Of a stretch of 36,374 nt of DNA, positions 10,102-17,965 are shown in pieces. Source of the stretch: Firmicutes bacterium HGW-Firmicutes-21 (GTDB lineage: Bacteria; Bacillota; Clostridia; Oscillospirales; CAG-382). Below the pieces are notes generated by a model. It did not search any database. It was not told where the DNA came from and worked only from the letters and a program-made list of their open reading frames with translations. Positions within the stretch are counted from its first letter, which is position 1. The number at the start of each line of letters is the position of its first letter. The stretch spans positions 1 through 36,374 of the forward strand of contig PGZT01000015.1 in the NCBI GenBank assembly GCA_002841455.1, read 5' to 3'. The position numbers and the translations under genes were made by a program.

Positions 10102-11808
10102 ATGTCCGTCAGAACAAAGCTCGGTTTATTTAACATTGACGAACTGAATTCGGATTTGATAACCGAAAACGGATTGCTTGAGGTTATTGTTAAATATAAC
10201 GGAGATATATTAAGGGTCGGTCCGGAGCTTGATGCGGTAGTGGAAATATTAAACTCCAATTATGCAATAGTCACTATAAATATAAACCGATTAGGTCAAT
10301 TATACGATTATGACGAGGTCGAATACATAGAATTGCCAAAAACACTGACCTTTGTTTTAAGCGAGTCGCTCGGAAGGGCGTGTATTACCCCGGTGCAGAG
10401 CATTGCACGCTTCGGGCTGATGGGTAACGGAACTATCGTCGGGATTATAGATTCCGGTATTGATTATACTCATCCCGATTTTATAAACGAGGACGGAACC
10501 AGCCGTATCCTTTATATATGGGATCAATCCATACCCGGCTCGCCTCCTGCAGGCTTCAGGGGCGGCACCGAGTATAGCAACGAACAGATAAACAACGCTC
10601 TGGCAAGCACAAATCCGTTTTCAGTGGTACCGAGCAGGGATATAGTCGGTCACGGAACAGCGGTAACCGGCATTGCGGCAGGGAACGGAAGACAGAGCCG
10701 CGGCTTGGAGAGAGGAACGGCTCCGCTCGCTTCGATTGTTGCGGTAAAGCTCGGTCAGACGGGAACACAGGCGTTTGCCCGAACCACCGAAATAATGAGA
10801 GCGATAAAATACATCTCCGATGTAGCGGAGGCGATGAATATGCCTGTCGCAATAAATATAAGCTACGGCACAAACGACGGTTCACATTCGGGGGATTCGC
10901 TATTCGAGACCTACATAGATTCAATGGCGGAGCAATGGAAAACGGTTATTGCGGTCGCAACCGGGAACGAGGGTTCATCCGGACATCACTTTTCCGACAC
11001 GGTAACACAGAACGGTATTGTCGAGGTCGATTTTGTAACCCTCGGCTTCACAAACAGGTTCTATATGACGCTGTGGATGAATTTCGTGGACACTCTGCAT
11101 TTTGAGCTTATTTCACCCAGCGGGAGGTCAAGCGGAGAAATAAGACCCGCACAGAGAACCACACGGATAACGCTTGACGGGACATTGATATCGTTTTTTT
11201 ACGGTCAACCCACGCATTATACCTTGGGTCAGGAGCTGTACATAGTTTTCAGAGCTGTTACGGGTAGTATACCACAGGGGATATGGCGGCTTATTGTGAG
11301 AGGTGTAATGGTTGTTGACGGACGGTTTAATATTTGGCTTCCGACTGTTGAGGATGTCAGCAGAGATACCGCCTTCCTGCGGCCGACCGTAACAACCACG
11401 CTTACCCTGCCGTCAACCGCGTTAAATGTAATATCGGTCGGCGGATATGATGCCGCAATAAACAGCAGTGCGGAATTTTCGGGGAGGGGCTATACACGAA
11501 GCAATGTTTATATAAAACCCGATTTGGTAGCTCCTGCGGTCGGCATTCTGTCGACCCGTACAGGGGGCGGATATGATTCGTTTACAGGAACAAGCATGGC
11601 GGCTCCCTTTGTTGCGGGTTCGGCGGCACTAATGATGGAGTGGGGTATAGTCAGAGGAAATGATCCGTTTCTTTATGGTCAACGGGTTAAGGCTTTTTTG
11701 CAAAAAGGCGCAACAAGACAGCCCTTCCTTGTTTACCCTAACCCTGTCTGGGGCTACGGCGCATTATGCCTTAACAGGAGCATGGATTACTTGGTGGAGT
11801 ATACCTAA
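10102..11808 (+). CDS. Csp-type S8 (subtilisin-like) serine protease with intact Asp/His/Ser triad
   Basis: IIDSGIDYTHPDF (Asp117), GHGTAVTGIAAGNG (His184), FTGTSMAAPFVAGSAALMM (Ser498); N-terminal prodomain and central jelly-roll-like insert; AAGGAGG RBS. Confidence 0.93.
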   Translation: MSVRTKLGLFNIDELNSDLITENGLLEVIVKYNGDILRVGPELDAVVEILNSNYAIVTININRLGQLYDYDEVEYIELPKTLTFVLSESLGRACITPVQSIARFGLMGNGTIVGIIDSGIDYTHPDFINEDGTSRILYIWDQSIPGSPPAGFRGGTEYSNEQINNALASTNPFSVVPSRDIVGHGTAVTGIAAGNGRQSRGLERGTAPLASIVAVKLGQTGTQAFARTTEIMRAIKYISDVAEAMNMPVAINISYGTNDGSHSGDSLFETYIDSMAEQWKTVIAVATGNEGSSGHHFSDTVTQNGIVEVDFVTLGFTNRFYMTLWMNFVDTLHFELISPSGRSSGEIRPAQRTTRITLDGTLISFFYGQPTHYTLGQELYIVFRAVTGSIPQGIWRLIVRGVMVVDGRFNIWLPTVEDVSRDTAFLRPTVTTTLTLPSTALNVISVGGYDAAINSSAEFSGRGYTRSNVYIKPDLVAPAVGILSTRTGGGYDSFTGTSMAAPFVAGSAALMMEWGIVRGNDPFLYGQRVKAFLQKGATRQPFLVYPNPVWGYGALCLNRSMDYLVEYT

Positions 11809-11822
11809 GAAAGGATAGCTGT

Positions 11823-13502
11823 ATGAATAGTTTTGATGATATGTATAATTTTATAAATGATCCCGAAACAGTGGATTTTATTATGAGGGACAACGAATAT
11901 TTTAGAGAATTTGTCAGACGGAGAGCGGATATTTTACTTACTCAGAGAATAGCGGGCAGATATATTATCGGATATGTGAGCAGAGCGAATGTCGAATCGT
12001 TGATAAGGGATTTGGGAACGGGTGTTGTAAGTGCAACACCGCTTATTCTCGGACTGCTCGGTCGTGAGAGTCTTGAAGCGGCAGGCATTCTTCAGGTGCA
12101 GCAGCAGCCGTTCCTTGATTTAAGAGGCAGAGGGGTTTTAATAGGGTTGGTAGATACCGGAATAGACTATACAAATGAATCCTTTATATACGAGGACGGT
12201 AGGAGTAAAATTCAATTCCTGTATGACCAGTCAATAATAGGTACTCCGCCGCAGGGCTTTTTTATAGGTACAGATTACACAAATGAGCAGATTAACCAAG
12301 CGCTTGTGTCGGAAAATCCATATGACATCGTTCCGTCAAGGGATTTAGACGGACACGGAACCTTTTTAGCGTCGGTTGCCGCAGGACGGGATATCGGTGA
12401 AAATATAGGAGCGGCTCCGGACGCAGATTTAATAGTTGTAAAACTTAAGACAGCAAGGAACTATATAAGAGAGAGGTTTTTAATTCCACCCGATCAGGTG
12501 AACGCTTTTGAATCAACGGCGGTTATGGTTGGGATCTTGGGGCGTCCCGTTGCCATCTGTATCGGTATCGGCACGAACTCCGGAAGCCATGACGGCTTTA
12601 CTCTCTTTGAGGAATATCTAAGCTCCATTTCCAACCAAACCGGTGTATGCCTGTGTATAGCCGCCGGGAACGAAAGCGAGGCAAGACACCATACACAGGG
12701 GGTTGTTCCGGAAACAGGTGCGTTTTCAACGATTGAAGTCAGAGCGGGAATGAATGCAGGGGATATATATATTAACATTTGGAACACCGAGGCGGACAGA
12801 TTATCTGTTGCCGTCAGATCTCCGACGGGGGAGCTTGTCAGCAGGGTTCCGGCAAGGAGCGGAACTGTACACACACAGAGATTGGTTCTGGAAAGATCAA
12901 CTGTTATTATTGAATATTATTTTCCCGTTGAGGGCAGCGGAGGTCAGGTTACCATAGTTAAAATACTTAACGCCACTCAGGGAATCTGGACGATACAGGT
13001 TTACGGCGACATTATTTTAGACGGTGTGTTCCATTCATGGTTACCTTTAACCGGTTTCGTGTCACCCAATGTGGAATTCCTTGCTCCCACTCCGTATTAT
13101 ACGGTTGTAGTCCCTGGGACGGCGTTGGGAGTAATTACCGTCGGAGCATATAACAGCTTAACAAACACACTTTACTCAAGGTCGTCATGGGGGCCTACAA
13201 GGCTTCCGATGATGTCGCCCGATTTTGTCGCACCGGGAGCGGATGTAATAGGAGTTTATCCGACGGGAATCGGAGCGATGAGCGGAACGGGAGTAGCGGC
13301 AGCCATCGCAACGGGAGCGGGTGCGTTGATGCTGCAATGGGGTGTTGTCGAGGGCAACGATCCTGCGATGAGTACATATCAGATAAGAGCATTTATTATC
13401 AGAGGAGCCACCCGTGCCTCCGGTCTGATTTACCCGAATACACAATGGGGTTACGGAAGGTTGAATCTTATACAATCTTTCAATTTAATGAGGGGGGTAT
13501 AA
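11823..13502 (+). CDS. Csp-type S8 family protein, predicted pseudoprotease (catalytic Ser replaced by Gly)
   Basis: VDTGIDYTNESF (Asp111), DGHGTFLASVAAG (His178), but MSGTGVAAAIATGAGALMLQWG in place of GTSMAAP (Gly490, codon 13290-13292). Confidence 0.92.
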   Translation: MNSFDDMYNFINDPETVDFIMRDNEYFREFVRRRADILLTQRIAGRYIIGYVSRANVESLIRDLGTGVVSATPLILGLLGRESLEAAGILQVQQQPFLDLRGRGVLIGLVDTGIDYTNESFIYEDGRSKIQFLYDQSIIGTPPQGFFIGTDYTNEQINQALVSENPYDIVPSRDLDGHGTFLASVAAGRDIGENIGAAPDADLIVVKLKTARNYIRERFLIPPDQVNAFESTAVMVGILGRPVAICIGIGTNSGSHDGFTLFEEYLSSISNQTGVCLCIAAGNESEARHHTQGVVPETGAFSTIEVRAGMNAGDIYINIWNTEADRLSVAVRSPTGELVSRVPARSGTVHTQRLVLERSTVIIEYYFPVEGSGGQVTIVKILNATQGIWTIQVYGDIILDGVFHSWLPLTGFVSPNVEFLAPTPYYTVVVPGTALGVITVGAYNSLTNTLYSRSSWGPTRLPMMSPDFVAPGADVIGVYPTGIGAMSGTGVAAAIATGAGALMLQWGVVEGNDPAMSTYQIRAFIIRGATRASGLIYPNTQWGYGRLNLIQSFNLMRGV

Positions 13503-13508
13503 ATTTTG

Positions 13509-13780
13509 AAAGATAAATCTTTCAAAAACGGTTTTGCACATTTTATTTATAGTAAATAAAATGTACAATTCCCGCTCACTACTTGAATGTATGGTTAAAA
13601 GTCTTAAAGATAAATCTTTCAGAAACGGTTTTGTGCCTTGGCTGCAAGAAGTGCAGCCATTTGTATTTCATATTACATATAAAACGGCACAATTCCCGCT
13701 CACTACTTGAATGTATGGTCATAAATCTTAAAGATAAATCTTTCAGAAACGGTTTTGTGCCTTAGCTGCAACAAGTATGG
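13509..13780. repeat. Array of ~97/124-bp direct repeats with internal hairpins
   Basis: AAAGATAAATCTTTCARAAACGGTTTTG at 13509, 13606 and 13730; ACAATTCCCGCTCACTACTTGAATGTATGGT exact at 13565-13595 and 13689-13719; perfect stems inside. Confidence 0.85.
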
Positions 13781-13807
13781 TTATATATTAGTTATAAAAA
13801 TAAATTT

Positions 13808-13829
13808 TGGCGGAGTATATACTCCGCCA
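13808..13829 (-). terminator. Hairpin downstream of the cytochrome-b5-like gene
   Basis: TGGCGGAGTATATACTCCGCCA perfect palindrome followed on minus strand by a T-rich tract (AAATTTATTTTT). Confidence 0.65.
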
Positions 13830-13835
13830 TGCTAT

Positions 13836-14381
13836 TTAACTCGGGTCTACCTCAAGTATTCCAACAGCGGGCATATCTTCCACTCGTGGACGACTCGCGT
13901 GACACGCTCTGTATTCAATAGTATTATCCCGTCCTGCTGGGATACCGAAGTGAGTTCCTTCACTCCACAAAGGGCTTCCGCTTACATCATATACAACACC
14001 TTGATACGCAACATAAGTAGGTCTTCCGTCTCTGCCGTCGTTAAAAGCAAGCTCCTCCTGTGTGATTATCCTATCAGGTACTATTGGAGGTTCGGCATTG
14101 CCGTCGATAATCGGCGGTTGCTCGGGTTCTGCATTATTCGACATCTTTGCTTCGTTGATGATAATTACGTTTATCATTTTTTCAAGCATATTTACTTTTT
14201 CGCCGAGACGCTCGATAACTGTTCTGTTGTTAAAATTAGAGCTTAATAATTTTATGTCTTGTTTAATATCCGCAATTATTTTAAGAATAAGGCTCTTTGA
14301 CATATCGTTTTTATCCATAACAGTAATTATACCTCCGGAAATAATATATAATATACTATATATTATATTCGCTGTTATCAA
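13836..14381 (-). CDS. Cytochrome b5-like heme/steroid-binding domain protein with N-terminal helical region
   Basis: ITQEELAFNDGRDGRPTYVAYQGVVYDVSGSPLWSEGTHFGIPAGRDNTIEYRACHA matches the clostridial Cyt-b5-like domain pattern; true start may be MDKND internal to the ORF. Confidence 0.75.
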   Translation of the reverse strand: MITANIIYSILYIISGGIITVMDKNDMSKSLILKIIADIKQDIKLLSSNFNNRTVIERLGEKVNMLEKMINVIIINEAKMSNNAEPEQPPIIDGNAEPPIVPDRIITQEELAFNDGRDGRPTYVAYQGVVYDVSGSPLWSEGTHFGIPAGRDNTIEYRACHASRPRVEDMPAVGILEVDPS

Positions 14382-14388
14382 TAAAAAT

Positions 14389-14409
14389 TACCGCAACCGC
14401 AAGGCGGTA
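14389..14409 (-). terminator. Hairpin downstream of SDR gene
   Basis: Minus strand TACCGC-CTTGCGGTT-GCGGTA followed by ATTTTTATT. Confidence 0.45.
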
Positions 14410-14438
14410 TCACCTCAGGACTGCGTTAAAAAACGGTA

Positions 14439-15227
14439 TTAACTATAGATTTTTCCTTCGATACGGTTTACAAGCCCTGCGGGGAGCACTTTTGCAAGCA
14501 GAATAAATAACTTATATGTAAGCCCCGCCGTATACAGCACCTTGGGGCGTTTTTTTAAGGCGGCTCTGTAAATTTGTCTTGCTATTATCTCGGGCTGCAT
14601 ACCGCCTTGCTCATCCTTCTCCATACGGGAAACAGCTCTGTCCTGACTCTCGCTATATACGGTCTCTGAAGTGACACTCTTTTTTCGTGCGGCGGTAAAA
14701 CCGCTTCGAACATCTCCGGGCATAACGGCGCTTACTCTTATTCCAAAGGGCCTTACCTCATTCGCAAGCGCAAGAGTAAGCGAATTTAACGCACTCTTGG
14801 TGCAGGAATAAAAAGCCTGATAGGGGAGCGGTAAAACCGCAGCGACAGAGCTTACATTCACGATACAACCACCTCCGGCTGCACGCATATGGGGCAAAAC
14901 ATACTTTATACAAGTAAATGTGCCGAAAAAGTTTACCTCAAAAAGCCGCTTTGCGTCGTTGACATCAGTCGTTTCCACAGCGCCGGAAATTCCGTACCCT
15001 GCATTATTTACAAGCACGGAGATTCTCCCCTCGGCGGAGATTACTGTATCAATCGCCGATTTGACCGATTCCTCGTCGGAAATATCGGTATGAATATGAA
15101 TAATTCGGTTCTCGGCAGGTCGGCTGCGGCTAAGTGAATAAACAGTATAGCCGTTATCGGCAAACAATACCGCCGTACAAAGCCCGATACCGCTGCTTGC
15201 ACCGGTTATAACAACAACCTTCTTCAT
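14439..15227 (-). CDS. Short-chain dehydrogenase/reductase
   Basis: VVVITGASSGIG Rossmann motif, NNAGYG, active-site S...YQAFYSCTKSA; start at MKKVV (15227), 4 bp after the preceding stop. Confidence 0.92.
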   Translation of the reverse strand: MKKVVVITGASSGIGLCTAVLFADNGYTVYSLSRSRPAENRIIHIHTDISDEESVKSAIDTVISAEGRISVLVNNAGYGISGAVETTDVNDAKRLFEVNFFGTFTCIKYVLPHMRAAGGGCIVNVSSVAAVLPLPYQAFYSCTKSALNSLTLALANEVRPFGIRVSAVMPGDVRSGFTAARKKSVTSETVYSESQDRAVSRMEKDEQGGMQPEIIARQIYRAALKKRPKVLYTAGLTYKLFILLAKVLPAGLVNRIEGKIYS

Positions 15228-15231
15228 AATC

Positions 15232-16449
15232 TTATGCTTTTGCAACCGTATTTAACAGGTTGTTTTTTGCAAAAACATCCGCAATTATATCCGCCGCTTC
15301 ATCTACAATCTCGTTGGTATGTGTTGCCATACAGCTTACCCTCAGCAAGCACTCGGTTTCAAGTGTTGCGGGTGGCAGAACCGGATTAACATACACGCCG
15401 CCCTCATATATCTCCTTTGCGACAATAAGGGTGGTAAGCACATCATTTGTATATATAGGTATTATAGGAGTTGATGCTCTGAAAATCGGAACATGACGCT
15501 GCTCAAGCGAGGAACGGAGATGCTCTGATACCGCGTTTAATTTTGTGACAAGCTCGGGTTGGTTTTTTAATATACGCAGTGCTGCGAGTGCAGACGCACA
15601 GTTTGCCGGCGTTATCGAAGCGGAGAAAATAAACGGGCGGGAATTATGCTTGACATATTCCACGACATATTTATCCGCCGCCATATATCCGCCTAAGCTG
15701 GCAAGCGACTTTGAGAAGGTACCCATATAAACATCCACTTCATCGGCAAGCCCGAAGTGATCTGCGGTTCCTCTTCCGCCTTCGCCTATAACACCTAACG
15801 CATGAGCGTCGTCCACCATAACCCGTGCGTCGTACTTTTTGGCGAGTGCAACTATCTCCGGAAGCTTTGCCAAATCGCCTCTCATGCTGAACACACCGTC
15901 GGTTATAATTAATTTACAAGCGTTTTCGGGGATATTTTGAAGAATCCGTTCGAGGTCCTCCATATCGCTGTGTTTAAAAAGCAGCTTCTTTCCGTAGCTG
16001 AGCTTACAGCCGTCATAGATGCTTGCATGGTTCTCCTTATCGCATATAACATAATCGCCTATACCGACAAGCGCGCTGATTATACCAAGATTTGTTTGAA
16101 ATCCGGTCGAAAAGGTTATAACGGCTTCCTTATTAAAAAAGTCGGCAAGCTCCTCCTCAAGCTCAAGATGCAATCGCAGCGTTCCGTTAAGAAAACGGGA
16201 ACCCGAACAGCCGGAGCCGTATTGCTCATATGCTTTGATACCGGCTTCGATGACCTCGGGATTTGAGGTTAATCCGAGGTAATTGTTTGAGCCAAGCATA
16301 ATACGCCGTTTACCCTCCATAATAACCTCTATGTCCTGACGGGTCTCAAGAGCGTGAAAATAAGGGTATATCCCTTTCTCACGAACCTCCTCCGCAGCCG
16401 TATAAAGCCTGCATTTCTTAAATATATCCACTCTTTCTCCATCCCCCAA
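15232..16449 (-). CDS. Alpha-oxoamine synthase family PLP enzyme, serine palmitoyltransferase-like
   Basis: SNNYLGLTSNPEV, GSGCSGSRFLNGTLRLHLELEEELA, VDDAHALGVIGEGGRG, PLP-lysine motif MGTFSKSLASLGGY. Confidence 0.88.
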   Translation of the reverse strand: MGDGERVDIFKKCRLYTAAEEVREKGIYPYFHALETRQDIEVIMEGKRRIMLGSNNYLGLTSNPEVIEAGIKAYEQYGSGCSGSRFLNGTLRLHLELEEELADFFNKEAVITFSTGFQTNLGIISALVGIGDYVICDKENHASIYDGCKLSYGKKLLFKHSDMEDLERILQNIPENACKLIITDGVFSMRGDLAKLPEIVALAKKYDARVMVDDAHALGVIGEGGRGTADHFGLADEVDVYMGTFSKSLASLGGYMAADKYVVEYVKHNSRPFIFSASITPANCASALAALRILKNQPELVTKLNAVSEHLRSSLEQRHVPIFRASTPIIPIYTNDVLTTLIVAKEIYEGGVYVNPVLPPATLETECLLRVSCMATHTNEIVDEAADIIADVFAKNNLLNTVAKA

Positions 16450-16467
16450 GTTTTTATCCGATATATT

Positions 16468-16500
16468 AAAAACCGTACGGAATAGCTCGGTACGGTTTTT
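16468..16500 (-). terminator. Rho-independent terminator
   Basis: AAAAACCGTAC...GTACGGTTTTT inverted repeat just downstream of the minus-strand CDS ending at 16507. Confidence 0.8.
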
Positions 16501-16506
16501 CGTATC

Positions 16507-16791
16507 TTACTTTTTCAGTTCTCTCTCAAGCCAGATAATACCGATTTCAAAGGCATCATAAAAATTACGCTTCTCGCATTGCTTAACAATTTTATCGTTA
16601 AAGCTAACCTCGTTGTCGGTGCTTTGAATCTGTACCAAAACCTTGGTTGCGATTTCTACACCGCCGACTTTTTTACTTTCGAGAATGTTCATAAACAAAA
16701 TGTATTTTTCGTCCGGAAAGCCGTAAAACAAAAACTGTCCCTGTCGCACAAGCGGCTTACCTTTGTACATGAGTGTCTTAATTTCGCTCAA
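16507..16791 (-). CDS. Hypothetical 94-aa protein
   Basis: ORF directly downstream of ireB with a plausible start and own terminator. Confidence 0.7.
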   Translation of the reverse strand: MSEIKTLMYKGKPLVRQGQFLFYGFPDEKYILFMNILESKKVGGVEIATKVLVQIQSTDNEVSFNDKIVKQCEKRNFYDAFEIGIIWLERELKK

Positions 16792-16813
16792 ATGATCAAA
16801 TCCTTTCGTTTTC

Positions 16814-17068
16814 TCAGAGGGTTAAAAAGTTCTCGACTAAAACACGCAAAAGCTCGTCTCTGTCTATTTTACTGATAACCGCTCTTGCGTTATTGTAATT
16901 TGTAATATAAGTCGGGTCCTCCGAAAGAATGTAACCTACTATCTGGTTTATGGGGTTGTAGCCCTTTTCCTTAAGTGAGTTGTAGACGCTCTGCAAGGTA
17001 TCCCTTATTACCAATTGATTCTGGTCCTTGATAGGGAACATAATTGTCTTTTGCTTGTTGTCCTGCAT
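16814..17068 (-). CDS. ireB: IreB family regulatory phosphoprotein (UPF0297)
   Basis: LQSVYNSLKEKGYNPINQIVGYILSEDPTYITNYNNARAVISKIDRDELLRVLVENFL. Confidence 0.93.
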   Translation of the reverse strand: MQDNKQKTIMFPIKDQNQLVIRDTLQSVYNSLKEKGYNPINQIVGYILSEDPTYITNYNNARAVISKIDRDELLRVLVENFLTL

Positions 17069-17103
17069 TCCGAACCCCCCTCGAATTTATATGTTTACAT
17101 TCA

Positions 17104-17132
17104 ATTATACTATACAGACATTTTTTTTGCAA
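17104..17132 (-). promoter_or_regulatory. Sigma-A type promoter for ireB
   Basis: Minus strand TTGCAA-N17-TATAAT. Confidence 0.65.
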
Positions 17133-17186
17133 TAGTATTTTAGAAAATTTAGAGTTAATTGATTTACGGATTTTTGTAAAAAGTCA

Positions 17187-17215
17187 TTGCATTTTATACA
17201 ATGTTAGTGTAAAAT
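17187..17215 (+). promoter_or_regulatory. Sigma-A type promoter for HAD gene
   Basis: TTGCAT-N17-TAAAAT about 125 nt 5' of the predicted start codon. Confidence 0.5.
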
Positions 17216-17340
17216 GGGAGAAATACCCGCAAACGACAATGACGCACCGAAAAGAAAATATGGAAGCATATTGTCTTGTCCGATTGCTTGGTATTAATAA
17301 TTTGTCCAACCCCGCGCCTTGCCGGAGAAACGGAAATAAT

Positions 17341-17916
17341 ATGAATATGTATGATGTTTTTAATTCGACAAAAGAATATTTTGCGGGCAAGAAGGCAATT
17401 ATTTTTGATATGGACGGAACTCTTGTCGACTCGATGAATTATTGGTACTCAAAGCATTTGTGGTCTATGCCGACAGCGGAGGAACGAGCTGAGAGCATGT
17501 CAAAAAAATATATCGTGAGCATATCCCCAAAGGTATATGCCATTGAGCTTTGCAAAGCGCTGAAGGATGCCGGTATTCCGTTTTGTATAGCTACAAACAC
17601 ATCGTTTGCAATGGCGGAACCTATGCTGAAAAAGTACGGATTTGATAAGCTCTATGATTTCTATATTGACTGTGATGATGTGGGAGCACCTAAAACCAGT
17701 CCCGATATCTATTATGCCGCCGCAGAGCGGTTGGGATGCAATATCGAGGAGATTGTGGTTTTTGAGGATATGCCGCAGAGCGCAAGAACGGCAAAACAGG
17801 CAGGCTTTTGCGTTGTCGGTGTTTACGACGAGATAAGCAAGGACAGTATTCCCGAAATGAGGAAGATGTGCGACGACTTTATATACAACTTTTTGCATAT
17901 TATGAAGCAAAAATAA
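17341..17916 (+). CDS. HAD-superfamily hydrolase (subfamily IA)
   Basis: AIIFDMDGTLVDSM, TNTSFAMAEPMLKKYG, PKTSPDIYYAAAERLG, VVFEDMPQSARTAKQAG; upstream part of the ORF (17044-17340) is probably untranslated. Confidence 0.87.
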   Translation: MNMYDVFNSTKEYFAGKKAIIFDMDGTLVDSMNYWYSKHLWSMPTAEERAESMSKKYIVSISPKVYAIELCKALKDAGIPFCIATNTSFAMAEPMLKKYGFDKLYDFYIDCDDVGAPKTSPDIYYAAAERLGCNIEEIVVFEDMPQSARTAKQAGFCVVGVYDEISKDSIPEMRKMCDDFIYNFLHIMKQK

Positions 17917-17934
17917 ACAGTTTGTGTTTCCGAG

Positions 17935-17965
17935 AGAGTGTTCCTGTGCGGGACGCTCTTTTTTT
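17935..17965 (+). terminator. Rho-independent terminator
   Basis: AGAGTGTTCC-TGTGC-GGGACGCTCT-TTTTTT. Confidence 0.8.

Noticed and set aside
13583-13765. 60-aa ORF inside the repeat array, repeating the peptide NSRSLLECMV..LKDKSFRNGFVP
   Set aside because: Peptide repetition simply reflects the DNA repeat; hairpins and repeated blocks indicate non-coding structure
13509-13780. Possible CRISPR array
   Set aside because: Only 2-3 units, unequal spacing (97 and 124 bp), spacers are self-complementary hairpins rather than unique protospacers, and no cas genes nearby
13755-14246. 163-aa plus-strand ORF overlapping the repeat array and the b5-like gene
   Set aside because: Antisense to a protein with recognisable domain; no RBS; starts within the repeat
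17044-17340. N-terminal 99-residue extension of the HAD ORF
   Set aside because: HAD fold begins at MNMYDV...KKAIIFDMDGT; upstream segment contains a promoter-like TTGCAT-N17-TAAAAT and overlaps the ireB start region, so it is likely 5' UTR
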